Shown: positions 9,043-16,885 of the stretch, piece after piece
Numbering within the stretch: position 1 is the first letter of the stretch
Layout: each line of letters starts with the position of its first letter
NCBI GenBank assembly: GCA_002110465.1
Contig: NEED01000075.1
Coordinates: forward strand, 62,001-126,000
Source of the DNA: an unicellular cyanobacterium SU2
Lineage (GTDB): Bacteria; Cyanobacteriota; Cyanobacteriia; Cyanobacteriales; Microcystaceae
Direction: 5' to 3'
DNA length: 64,000 nt
Notes under the pieces: model-generated
What the model was told of the DNA's origin: nothing
What the model saw: only the letters and a program-made list of their open reading frames with translations
Databases searched by the model: none
Position numbers and translations under genes: made by a program

Positions 9043-9309
9043 ATGTCTAGTTTAGTTATTTCTAATTTACAAAACTCTCAACAGCCTAATAATAGTTTTC
9101 TCCGAGAACTGACTGATAAGGAGGGTAAAGCTTTAATGGGCGGTGGTAGTTATCCTGAGTACCTTAAAACTCTTCAGAATCGTCAGAGCGGTTCTTCAAC
9201 TGAAGAGAATGCCACTCTAGAATTAAAAGGTACAGGAATAGAAGAGCTAGGTCTAAAAACTAACAAATTTGATATATACTCATTAATTAAGGACTTACTA
9301 CCAATGTAA
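9043..9309 (+). CDS. Double-glycine leader peptide A2 (PCAT substrate candidate)
   Basis: 88 residues from the ATG at 9043, chosen because AGAGGA lies 9-10 nt upstream. The leader MSSLVISNLQ...NNSFLRELTDKEGKALMGG has the classic F-x-REL-x-x-KE-x-x-x-L-x-GG pattern of PCAT leaders. The mature part (from about residue 35) is hydrophilic and has a C-terminal amphipathic segment (FDIYSLIKDLLPM). No cysteine is present. It is the second gene of pair A; its paralogue B2 (10723-10974) has a conserved leader but a strongly diverged mature part. Confidence 0.78.
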   Translation: MSSLVISNLQNSQQPNNSFLRELTDKEGKALMGGGSYPEYLKTLQNRQSGSSTEENATLELKGTGIEELGLKTNKFDIYSLIKDLLPM

Positions 9310-9614
9310 TATAGCAATCATGGATGATTCATAAGAGTTATAAAAGCTTTCATGAAGTAATCTAGTTCTGACGTTTGATTCGTGAGTGCTTACTACATGA
9401 TTAGTTCTTTAACGAATAATCTCAAATCAATTGGCTAAGAAAAGATTGAAGGAAGATACTCAGTATTTGCTCTTTAATCTTCATTTTACTAATTGAACAA
9501 TGATTCACTATCAATAATGAAACTCAGGTATTGATCGTCTAAATGGTATTGAGGATGAGTGGAAGAATAAGTCAAAATTGTCTCATTTATCTCCCAAGAT
9601 TTTCATAAGTTATT

Positions 9615-9932
9615 TCAAGAGATAGCTGGTTGCTGATTTAGGGTCGGCGTTTTCTATTCAAGCTCTTTAACGATTTGTAGTTTGCCCATTTCTTACTTCA
9701 ACCATTTACCGAATAGGTTTGTCATAATTTGCCGTGGGAACTGTTCATTTAATTCTGGTTCTAGAATTGCCTCGACTAACATTAAATGTCTTCTGAGATC
9801 TTGCACCTGACGTTGACAACTGGATTTTGACCTCAATGGCAACGAATTCAAGAGGGTTTCAGCCCTTCAAAATGGGGTTTTGTGTACTTTTTAAGCTTGG
9901 TGCAAGATGTGAGTCTCCCTACAGAAGTAATA
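9615..9932 (-). pseudogene. Truncated copy of the parvulin-like PPIase gene (C-terminal part)
   Basis: Reading the minus strand, this matches the 3' end of the PPIase gene at 11175-11945: the region encoding the QLQQQIMADLFGKWLKQEMV...LQIVKEL...NQQPA tail is recognisable with many substitutions, including the shared DNA word TCAAGCTCTTTAACGATTTG. It ends at TGA (9615-9617). It breaks at the 9793-9913 insertion and resumes briefly with ACAGAAGTAA near 9921. It shows that the duplicated block ended inside the PPIase gene. Confidence 0.75.
9793..9913. repeat. Small MITE inserted in the PPIase remnant
   Basis: A 121-bp segment bounded by imperfect terminal inverted repeats CTGAGATCTTGCACC and GGTGCAAGATGTGAG. 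The intact PPIase gene lacks it at the matching place (AAATGTACCCCGACAGAAG at 11343). It has no coding capacity. Its termini match the arms near 6254 and 7926 and the element at 46535-46671. Confidence 0.7.
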
Positions 9933-10053
9933 ATTATTTTAGATAAGGGTCAGGTTCGTCTAAGATACTAGCTAAAGTTTCTTGATTCTTTCATCCACTG
10001 TCCTAATTGTCTTGAGAGAAAAGACACTGATTCGATAAAAGTTAGTTTTTTAA

Positions 10054-10184
10054 GACATAATTACTTGATTTATGTCTCAACTAAAAATAGATAATCAGTG
10101 ATTTTTATTTTTTATTATTTATGAGATTAGGATACTTTTTATAGCTTTATAATAGTTTAAAAAAAAGACATAATTAATTGATTT
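10054..10184 (+). promoter_or_regulatory. Paired 19-bp motif upstream of peptide pair B
   Basis: GACATAATTACTTGATTTA at 10054-10072 is identical to both unit A copies. A second copy at 10167-10184 reads GACATAATTAATTGATTT with a changed centre. See 8352-8502 for the comparison. Confidence 0.42.
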
Positions 10185-10317
10185 GAGTACGATTTTTATC
10201 AATATAACCTCTTGATCATTCAAAATTATCGAGCGATACTAAATTCAGAGTTAAGCAAAAGATAAAAAGCTGGCTCAAAAAACATTAATGACAACACTTT
10301 TCTAAGGAGAAAAGATC

Positions 10318-10566
10318 ATGGCTAACATCACAATTTCTGAACTTCGTACCAATAGCTACATTGCTGAAGTAAGCGATGACAACATGAAAGAAGTCGTTGG
10401 TGGTTTCTGGGACGCACTTTCTGGACAAGTCCTCGGTACAGAAGAACCACCACCAGGAACTTTTAGTGCGTTAATGGTTCCTGGACAAGGTGACTTACCT
10501 TATAATTTCTTAAGCTTTGAATTAACCCTTGGTGACCAGACCGCTTTTGCTGGTCTATTCTTCTAA
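10318..10566 (+). CDS. Double-glycine leader peptide B1 (PCAT substrate candidate)
   Basis: 82 residues, nearly identical to A1: the leader differs at one position (H10R), and the mature part starts FWDALSGQ where A1 has SIWGALSGQ, with a few conservative changes (I to M, K to Q, T to S, G to A, I to L). Predicted cleavage is after VVGG (G29). Ribosome site AAGGAGA. No cysteine. The strong conservation of the type-1 mature sequence across the duplication suggests it is functionally constrained or the duplication is recent. Confidence 0.75.
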   Translation: MANITISELRTNSYIAEVSDDNMKEVVGGFWDALSGQVLGTEEPPPGTFSALMVPGQGDLPYNFLSFELTLGDQTAFAGLFF

Positions 10567-10642
10567 TTGTGATTGAATACTATGTTGCTAAGTTAGTTCA
10601 AAACTTGCAATTAGTTAGCAAAAGCAATTAAATCTTAGATTT

Positions 10643-10671
10643 GCAAGTCAAATAATGACTATTTGGCTTGC
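10643..10671 (+). promoter_or_regulatory. Intercistronic hairpin between peptides B1 and B2
   Basis: GCAAGTCAAATA / TATTTGGCTTGC, the same stem as at 8963-8991, with one loop base changed (ATGGC to ATGAC), which keeps the fold. See the unit A entry. Confidence 0.45.
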
Positions 10672-10722
10672 TACATATATTCTCTGTGACACTGTTATTT
10701 ATTGATAGGAGAAGATCTAGCA

Positions 10723-10974
10723 ATGTCTAGTTTAGTGATTTCTAATTTACCAGACTCTCAACACCCTAATAATAGTTTTCTCCGAGAACTGACTGAAAAG
10801 GAGTGTACAGCTTTAATCGGTGGTAGTTATGCTGCTTACAGAGACAGTGTTAAAAATCCTCCTTCAACTGAAGGGAATAATACTCCTGCTATTCTAGAAG
10901 TAATAGGTAGAGAAGCAGAGAGGCTAGGTATAAACGAAGTTGACATAAAAAACTTAATAGAAAACCTCCTATAA
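10723..10974 (+). CDS. Double-glycine leader peptide B2 (PCAT substrate candidate)
   Basis: 83 residues from the ATG at 10723 (TAGGAGAAG upstream). The leader MSSLVISNLPDSQHPNNSFL...RELTEKECTALIGG is close to that of A2, but the part after GG (SYAAYRDSVKNPPSTEGN...) shares only the SYxxY start with A2 and then diverges, ending in an amphipathic helix (VDIKNLIENLL). One cysteine lies in the leader, none after the cleavage site. Conserved leader with a diverging cargo is typical of substrates of one shared exporter. Confidence 0.78.
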   Translation: MSSLVISNLPDSQHPNNSFLRELTEKECTALIGGSYAAYRDSVKNPPSTEGNNTPAILEVIGREAERLGINEVDIKNLIENLL

Positions 10975-10986
10975 ATTGGTTAAGAA

Positions 10987-11026
10987 AAGATTGAAGAAAG
11001 ATACTCAGTATTTACTCTTTAATCTT
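10987..11026 (+). terminator. Hairpin between convergent B2 and PPIase genes
   Basis: AAGATTGAAG (10987-10996) can pair with CTTTAATCTT (11017-11026), followed by TATTTAA; the loop region contains a smaller ATACT/AGTAT pair. It lies 13 nt after the B2 stop and may end transcription of the peptide unit. The same structure follows A2 at 9442-9481. Confidence 0.45.
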
Positions 11027-11174
11027 TATTTAACTAATTAAAAAATCATTCACTATCAATAATGGGAATCAGGTATTGATAGTCTAAATGGTATTGAGAA
11101 TGAGTGGGAGAATAAGTGAGAAGTGTCTCCTTTATCTCCCAAGATTCTAATAAGTCATTGTCAGGGATAACTAC

Positions 11175-11945
11175 TTAATTAGCTGGTTGCTGATTTAGGG
11201 TAGACGTTTTCTGTTCAAGCTCTTTAACGATTTGTAGTTTAACCATTTCTTGCTTCAACCATTTCCCGAATAAATCAGCCATAATTTGCTGTTGCAACTG
11301 TTCATTTAATTCAGGTTCAACGATTTCCTCGACTAACATTAAATGTACCCCGACAGAAGTAACGATGGGTTTGAGGACTTGAGGGGGAGTTGCGGCAAAA
11401 ACGGCGGCTGAGATTTCTGGTTTAAGTTGCTTGCGGTTGAGAAATCCTTTATATCCTCCTATACGACGAAGTTGAGCATTTTCTATGTATTGATGTGCCA
11501 CTTCAGGAAAAGTGATTTCCTCTTCACTGAGGGCATAAAATAACTCCATTGCTAAGTCTTGATCATCGAGGACAACCTCATAAATTGAGGCTTTAGTTAA
11601 ATCAAGTTTATTGGCAATAAAAAAGGATTCAACCTCATCGGCAAACAGGTGTTTTGCTAACTTTCCTGCGAGAACTTGATGGTGAATAATTTCTTCAAAT
11701 TCTTCTAAAGAAAGACCGTGTTTTTCTAACCAAGCCCATGTATCTTCAGGTTTAAACAGTTGGTTAGCTAGTCGAATACTATCAGCGGCTTTTTGCAGTT
11801 CTTCAACCTCGACTTTAACTCCTTTTTCTTCTGCTACCATAGCCACAATTTGACGAGAAGCTATTCCTTCAATCATTAATGGAAGTTGGTAAGAAAATTT
11901 AACTTGATCAAGAATTTTTTGCGTGGAAATTTTAAGTGTTGTCAT
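11175..11945 (-). CDS. Parvulin/SurA-like peptidylprolyl isomerase
   Basis: 256 residues from Met at 11945 (AGAGGAG upstream; a longer start at 11966 is less likely). An N-terminal SurA_N-like helical region (about 10-110) is followed by a PpiC-type rotamase domain (about 120-230: ASIYEVVLDDQDLAMELFYAL, RRIGGYKGFLNR, VLKPIVTSVGVHLMLVEEI). No signal peptide, so it probably acts in the cytoplasm. PPIases of this type often accompany cyanobacterial PCAT-HlyD genes and may chaperone the double-glycine substrates before export; this link is inference. It is last in the operon HTH-PCAT-HlyD-PPIase, 249 bp after the HlyD gene, so it may also have its own promoter. Confidence 0.82.
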   Translation of the reverse strand: MTTLKISTQKILDQVKFSYQLPLMIEGIASRQIVAMVAEEKGVKVEVEELQKAADSIRLANQLFKPEDTWAWLEKHGLSLEEFEEIIHHQVLAGKLAKHLFADEVESFFIANKLDLTKASIYEVVLDDQDLAMELFYALSEEEITFPEVAHQYIENAQLRRIGGYKGFLNRKQLKPEISAAVFAATPPQVLKPIVTSVGVHLMLVEEIVEPELNEQLQQQIMADLFGKWLKQEMVKLQIVKELEQKTSTLNQQPAN

Positions 11946-12194
11946 CAGCGACACTCCTCTAATCAATGATTGATTTGTGATTTACAAGTATTAGTTTAGT
12001 GTTCCAAGGTAAAATAGTAGGAAAATCAGGAAACTCTGTAACAGAGACCAATTAAATTTATCTTTGTTTCTAAAAGAAGAAACTTTAATGTAATCACATT
12101 TTTTCCTATTTTTCTACTTCCTTGAAAACATAAATAATTTCAGCATCAAAAGTTAGGTTTGCCGAATAATTATCTATCCAACATCAAAAGAGAT

Positions 12195-13757
12195 TTAAAG
12201 TTTTAAGCCTCCTTCTTGTAACTTCTTGAAAGGATCGAGAACAAAATCAATCACCCGACGCTGACGCACAATAACTTCTGCGGTTGCTCCTTGGCCAGGA
12301 ATTAGTCGTATGGGGTCAGTTTTAGTTTCTAAATAAGCTCGGTCAAACGTAACTTCAATGTCGTAAGTTTCCACTTTACCAGATGGAGTTTCTTCAATTT
12401 TCGTATCAGGAGAAACCCAATCTAATTTTCCTTCTAAAATGCCATAATCTTGGAAAGGATAGGCATCAAGTTTAACTTTAACTGGCATTCCTACCTTCAT
12501 AAAACCACTTTCAGAAGAAGGCATTTCAGCCCGCAAAACTAACTTAGTTCCTTGGGGCGCAATTTGAGCCACTAATTCCCCTGGTTGTACCACTTCCCCC
12601 GGTTCAGAAGCGGGCATTTCAAAAATGGTGCCATCAATGGGAGAGCGAAATACTCGTTCTTTTAACTGCAATTCTAAAGAAGCAATTTTGCTTTTACTCT
12701 CAGCAATAGCAGTTTGAACCGTTGTCATTTTTTCCTCAACTATTTTTAGTTGTTCTTGATTTTTTAACAAGGCTAATTTCCCAGAATGTGCCATGGTTTG
12801 ATAGCTTTGTTCCTGCTCTTGTAATTGCAAGATGGCTTGTTGAATTTCTGAAGCTGCTTCATGGGACATTTTGTCGTAGCTTCCTTTTTGTTCCTGTAAA
12901 TGAGACTGGGCTTGAGCAATTTCTAATTTAGCTTTCGCTAGGTTTTCAATGTTTTCTTTTTCAGAGCGAACAACCTCTAGAAAACGGTCTTCAGAAATCG
13001 CTCCCTCTTCAAAAACTTTCTTATATCGCGGGACTTTTTGTTGATCCATTTCTAAGCGGATTTTTGCCAATCGATAGGAGGCTTGGCTAGAACTGATCCC
13101 TTGTTGAGCTTGGGCAATTTGTGCCTCTTTTTCAGCCCTTTGTAAATCATAGGAAGATCGTAAAGACTCCAAATGCTGTCTTGCTTGGTCTATTTGAGAC
13201 ATTTTCTCCAATTCTTGGCCTCGGTTTTGTAACTCTTGGGTACGCACTGCCATCATCCACTGATTTTTTAGGATGTCTAATTGAGCCAAACGATTGGTTT
13301 CTCCTTGAAGTTTTTCTTGAACTTGTTGAAGTTCAGCTTTGATTAACTCAGCATCCAACTTTAGGATGACTTGACCCGCTTTAACGGGTTCTCCTTGCCT
13401 AACATTAATGACGGATATTTTCCCTGTGACGGGGGCATCAAGATCGATAGTGTTGCCTTTTGGTTCGAGTCGTCCTCTAGCTTCTCCCGTTTCATCCACC
13501 TTGGCTAACATTGACCAGGGCAAAACTACTCCAGCAAACAGGGCGAGTAAGTAAAGCAACCCCCGAGTCCAGGCTTGAGGTAAGTCATTGATAATGTCTT
13601 TGGTGGCTAAAGACCAATCTTGAGAAGGTTCTTTGAGAGGTGTGGGGGGAATCGGTTGATAGTTGGTAATGGGAGTTGGTGAGGCTGTAGACGCTGATGG
13701 GGGGGTCTTATGGTTATTATTGAAGTCATAGGAAGAAGTCATGGTTTTAGTCTCCAA
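12195..13757 (-). CDS. HlyD-family membrane fusion protein of the peptide exporter
   Basis: 520 residues. A Pro/Thr-rich cytoplasmic N-terminus, one transmembrane helix (about 68-85, LLYLLALFAGVVLPWSML), a lipoyl half-motif (GRLEPKGNTIDLDAPVTGKI, VRQGEPVKAGQVIL), a long coiled coil (about 135-365, Gln/Glu-rich) and the second lipoyl half plus beta domain (SPIDGTIFEMPASEPGEVV, GMPVKVKLDAYPF). It is the periplasmic adaptor that joins the PCAT exporter to a TolC-like outer-membrane channel, as EbfE does for PteB in S. elongatus. It is 30 bp downstream of the PCAT gene and clearly co-transcribed with it. No TolC gene is nearby, so a shared one is expected. Confidence 0.9.
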   Translation of the reverse strand: METKTMTSSYDFNNNHKTPPSASTASPTPITNYQPIPPTPLKEPSQDWSLATKDIINDLPQAWTRGLLYLLALFAGVVLPWSMLAKVDETGEARGRLEPKGNTIDLDAPVTGKISVINVRQGEPVKAGQVILKLDAELIKAELQQVQEKLQGETNRLAQLDILKNQWMMAVRTQELQNRGQELEKMSQIDQARQHLESLRSSYDLQRAEKEAQIAQAQQGISSSQASYRLAKIRLEMDQQKVPRYKKVFEEGAISEDRFLEVVRSEKENIENLAKAKLEIAQAQSHLQEQKGSYDKMSHEAASEIQQAILQLQEQEQSYQTMAHSGKLALLKNQEQLKIVEEKMTTVQTAIAESKSKIASLELQLKERVFRSPIDGTIFEMPASEPGEVVQPGELVAQIAPQGTKLVLRAEMPSSESGFMKVGMPVKVKLDAYPFQDYGILEGKLDWVSPDTKIEETPSGKVETYDIEVTFDRAYLETKTDPIRLIPGQGATAEVIVRQRRVIDFVLDPFKKLQEGGLKL

Positions 13758-13787
13758 ATTATCGTTGAGGACAAAAGGGGGATAGAT

Positions 13788-16700
13788 TTACTCAGTTCCA
13801 ATGCCAGCGAGTTGTTGTTGGTTGAGATAGAAATAGGTTCCTTGTTTGGCAATTAATTCGTCATGGGTTCCTTTTTCTACCAATACTCCTTGGTCTAAAA
13901 CGAGAATGAGATCGGCATGGCGTACTGTGGACAAACGATGGGCAATGACGATGGCGGTACGGTCTTTGAGAAGGGTTTCTAAATTGGTCTGAATCAGTCT
14001 TTCTGACTCAGCATCGAGATGACTGGTCGCCTCATCAAAAATCAGTAAAGGCGGGTCTCCTAAAAGGGCGCGGGCGATCGCTAACCGTTGCCGTTGTCCC
14101 CCTGATAGCAAGCCTCCCCCTTCTCCAATGCGGGTTTCATAGCCCATGGGCAGTTTTTTGATAAACGAGTCAGCCCCCGCTAGTTCAGCGGCCTTGATCA
14201 CCTCTGCTAGGTTGGCTTCTGGATGACCGAGGCTAATGTTTTCTTGAATGGTTCCCCCAAAGAGGAAGGTGTCTTGATCGACCACCCCAATTTGTTGACG
14301 TAGCGATCGCATGGCTAAGGCGGTGACATCGTGGCCGTCGATTAATACTTTGCCTTCGGTGGGGGGATAGAGTCCTAAAATCAGCTTAGAAATGGTGGTT
14401 TTTCCTGACCCACTACGTCCGACTAAGGCAACCATCTGGCCAGGCTGTACCTCGAAACTGAGGTTTTCTAGAACATTCACGTCGGCTTCAGGGTGATAGC
14501 GAAAGGTGACTTGATCGAACCAAATATGTCCCCGTAATTGCGGGAGAAATTGTCGGGGCTTTTGGTGTAAGTCTTCTTCGGGTTCGCTGTCGAGAACATC
14601 GTTAATGCGTTCGACGGCAATTAGCACTTCTTGTAATTCATTCCATAACCCGGCTAACCGTTGAAAGGGACTAATGACATTGCCCATCAACATATTAAAA
14701 GCGACCAATTGCCCAATGGTGAGTTCATTGTTAATCACTAACCAGGCCCCGTACCACAACAAGGCGGTGGTGGCCACGGTTTGCAAGGTTCCACTGATAA
14801 TTTGTAGTTGGTTGCCAATGACCTGCCCAGAAAATCGCTTTTTAACCAGTTTGTGTAGATGATCTTCCCATTCCCAACGGACGGTTTGTTCTACGGCCAT
14901 AGACTTGATGGTTCGTACCCCTGTCAATGCTTGAATTAGATAACGGTTTTCCGTAGCGACAGCCTGGAAAATTTCGCGGGAAATTCGCTTCAAAAATGGG
15001 GTGGCGATCGCTGTCACCAAGACGATAGGAGGAACGACTAATAACACCAATAGGGCTAATTTCCAGCTATACCAGAACATCACTCCTGCATAGACAAACA
15101 TGGTCAGGATATCGAGAATGACCGATAGGACTTCTCCGGTGAGGAATCGCTGAATTTTGCGGTTTTCCCCCACTCGTGCCATGATATCTCCCACATAACG
15201 AGACTCAAAGAAACTCAAGGGAAGTCGAAAGGTATGGCGGATAAACCCCACAATTAAGGCCATATCCACTCGGTTCGCGGTGTGATCCAGGAGGTATTGC
15301 CTCAACCCGGACATGGCTACCTTAAACAAGCCAAAAATGAGTAATCCTAACCCCACGGCAATTAAGGTGGTGTTACTCCGTTGTACTACCACCCGATCAA
15401 GTAATAATTGGGTCAAAATAGGCGTTACTAGCCCAAAAATCTGAATAAAAATCGAGGCAATAAAGATTTCTGCTAGAACTAATTTGTGGGGTTTGGCCAG
15501 TTCAAAGAATTGCCAGAGGGGTTGAGTGACTTCGGTGGTTTTTTTGATCTCTACCGTGGGTTGTAACAGGAGGGTGTACCCTGTCCATCCGGCTTGGAAG
15601 TTTTTGGGGCTTAGCTTCCGTTGACCAATAGCTGGATCTCCGATGATCACCCGCTTAGGGCTAATTTCGTAGACGACAACATAGTGATTTCCTTCCCAGT
15701 GGGCGATCGCGGGAAGGGTCTGTTCGGCTAGTTTGTCTAAACTCGCTTGGACGGGTCGGGTGGCAAAACCAATGCTTTCAGCCGCCGCCGCCAACCCCCG
15801 CAAGGAAGACCCGTTACGATCTACATTGGCGATATCCCGTAAACGACTAATACTAAAGTTTTTTCCCCAATAACGACCGATCATAACCAAACAAGCCGCC
15901 CCGCAGTCCGTGGCACTTTGTTGTAGGTAGGTGGGATAACGTCGGGTGACTCGTTGCCACCAATGGGTAACGTGCAGGGTAGGACTGGGAAAATAGGCGC
16001 GACGAATTTTAGGATGATGGTCTAACTTAGGTGAGGGGGAACTCGGGGGACTCTCTCGTGGTTGTCTGGGACTAGACTGCCGAAAAACTGATTTTCGGGG
16101 TTTGGTTGGGGATGGTGTTAATTCCCTCAGATGGGGAACCTGTGCGATCGCTTTTTCCCAGTGATTTTGATTGAGGCTATAAAGTTCAGTTAGTTCGGTT
16201 GCTTGCCAGTTTTCTTGCTGGGTTTCTGGAGAAAGAATCTGAATATTCCCAGGATTTAACTGTTTTCCTGAGACATTTTCAAGTTGCCCATAACGGATCA
16301 ACCATAATTTATGACTCTTAAGAAAGTGTTTGGGGAGTTTTCCTGGTTGAAGCTGATGGTTTTCTAAGAAATTTAAGAGCTTAAGAATTCCTTGAGGAGA
16401 TGCCTGATTGAGAACCGTATTTTGACGGCATAGTAGTAGCAAATCCCGAAGAACTGCCTGATGGTGCAGATGGGTTTCTAAGGTTGAATTGTTCTTTAAT
16501 AAATCCTGTAGTAAAGGTTCTTGAAGATAAGCAATTTTTAGATTAAGTGAAGCTCTAGCTGAATAGGGTTGAAAATACTCCTGGGGAAACAGGGTTAATT
16601 CTCCAAAAGATGCACCAACGCCTAGGGTGACTAATAAATTTTCTTGGTTATCTAGTAATCTAACTTTCCCTTTCAAGACTAGATAAATTCCAGCATTAGA

Positions 16701-16853
16701 ATTAGATGAGTCCCAGAAACGTTTTCCTGCAGTTGGGGTTAAAATATCAATTTTTTTGAGACAGGTTGCAATTTCTTTTTCCGAAACTAGCTGCCCCAAC
16801 AGTTGATTGAGATAAGGTTCTAAATCTGGAGATATTGATCGCGAATATGTCAT
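13788..16853 (-). CDS. C39-peptidase ABC exporter (PCAT) with N-terminal cNMP-binding-like domain
   Basis: 1021 residues in four parts. Residues about 10-130 resemble a cyclic-nucleotide-binding (CAP_ED) fold (GIYLVLKGKVRLLD, GASFGELTLF), followed by a variable linker rich in Ser/Pro/Arg. Residues about 305-430 form a C39 bacteriocin-processing peptidase with catalytic C317 (QQSATDCGAAC), H390 (WEGNHYVV) and D406 (IGDPA). About 455-745 is the six-helix exporter domain. About 765-1010 is the ATPase with GRSGSGKTT, LSGGQRQRLAIARALL, LLIFDEATSHLD and a switch His in IAHRLST. It cleaves leaders after GG and exports the cargo. All catalytic residues are present. It is like PteB of S. elongatus. 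It is divergent from nothing nearby and follows the HTH gene by 32 bp. Confidence 0.93.
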   Translation of the reverse strand: MTYSRSISPDLEPYLNQLLGQLVSEKEIATCLKKIDILTPTAGKRFWDSSNSNAGIYLVLKGKVRLLDNQENLLVTLGVGASFGELTLFPQEYFQPYSARASLNLKIAYLQEPLLQDLLKNNSTLETHLHHQAVLRDLLLLCRQNTVLNQASPQGILKLLNFLENHQLQPGKLPKHFLKSHKLWLIRYGQLENVSGKQLNPGNIQILSPETQQENWQATELTELYSLNQNHWEKAIAQVPHLRELTPSPTKPRKSVFRQSSPRQPRESPPSSPSPKLDHHPKIRRAYFPSPTLHVTHWWQRVTRRYPTYLQQSATDCGAACLVMIGRYWGKNFSISRLRDIANVDRNGSSLRGLAAAAESIGFATRPVQASLDKLAEQTLPAIAHWEGNHYVVVYEISPKRVIIGDPAIGQRKLSPKNFQAGWTGYTLLLQPTVEIKKTTEVTQPLWQFFELAKPHKLVLAEIFIASIFIQIFGLVTPILTQLLLDRVVVQRSNTTLIAVGLGLLIFGLFKVAMSGLRQYLLDHTANRVDMALIVGFIRHTFRLPLSFFESRYVGDIMARVGENRKIQRFLTGEVLSVILDILTMFVYAGVMFWYSWKLALLVLLVVPPIVLVTAIATPFLKRISREIFQAVATENRYLIQALTGVRTIKSMAVEQTVRWEWEDHLHKLVKKRFSGQVIGNQLQIISGTLQTVATTALLWYGAWLVINNELTIGQLVAFNMLMGNVISPFQRLAGLWNELQEVLIAVERINDVLDSEPEEDLHQKPRQFLPQLRGHIWFDQVTFRYHPEADVNVLENLSFEVQPGQMVALVGRSGSGKTTISKLILGLYPPTEGKVLIDGHDVTALAMRSLRQQIGVVDQDTFLFGGTIQENISLGHPEANLAEVIKAAELAGADSFIKKLPMGYETRIGEGGGLLSGGQRQRLAIARALLGDPPLLIFDEATSHLDAESERLIQTNLETLLKDRTAIVIAHRLSTVRHADLILVLDQGVLVEKGTHDELIAKQGTYFYLNQQQLAGIGTE

Positions 16854-16885
16854 CGTAAAAACTCAGCTTTATAAGATGTACAAAC

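Larger units (their letters stand above)
9310..10317. other. Inter-unit region between peptide pairs A and B
   Basis: About 1 kb without an intact gene. In order it holds sequence after A2, a hairpin at 9442-9481 (AAGATTGAAG / CTTTAATCTT), the truncated PPIase copy (9615-9932) with a small MITE inside it, the unit A/B junction near 9935-9955, and the leader region of B1 with its paired 19-bp motif. It aligns with 10975-11350 on its left part and with 8130-8634 on its right part. Confidence 0.65.
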
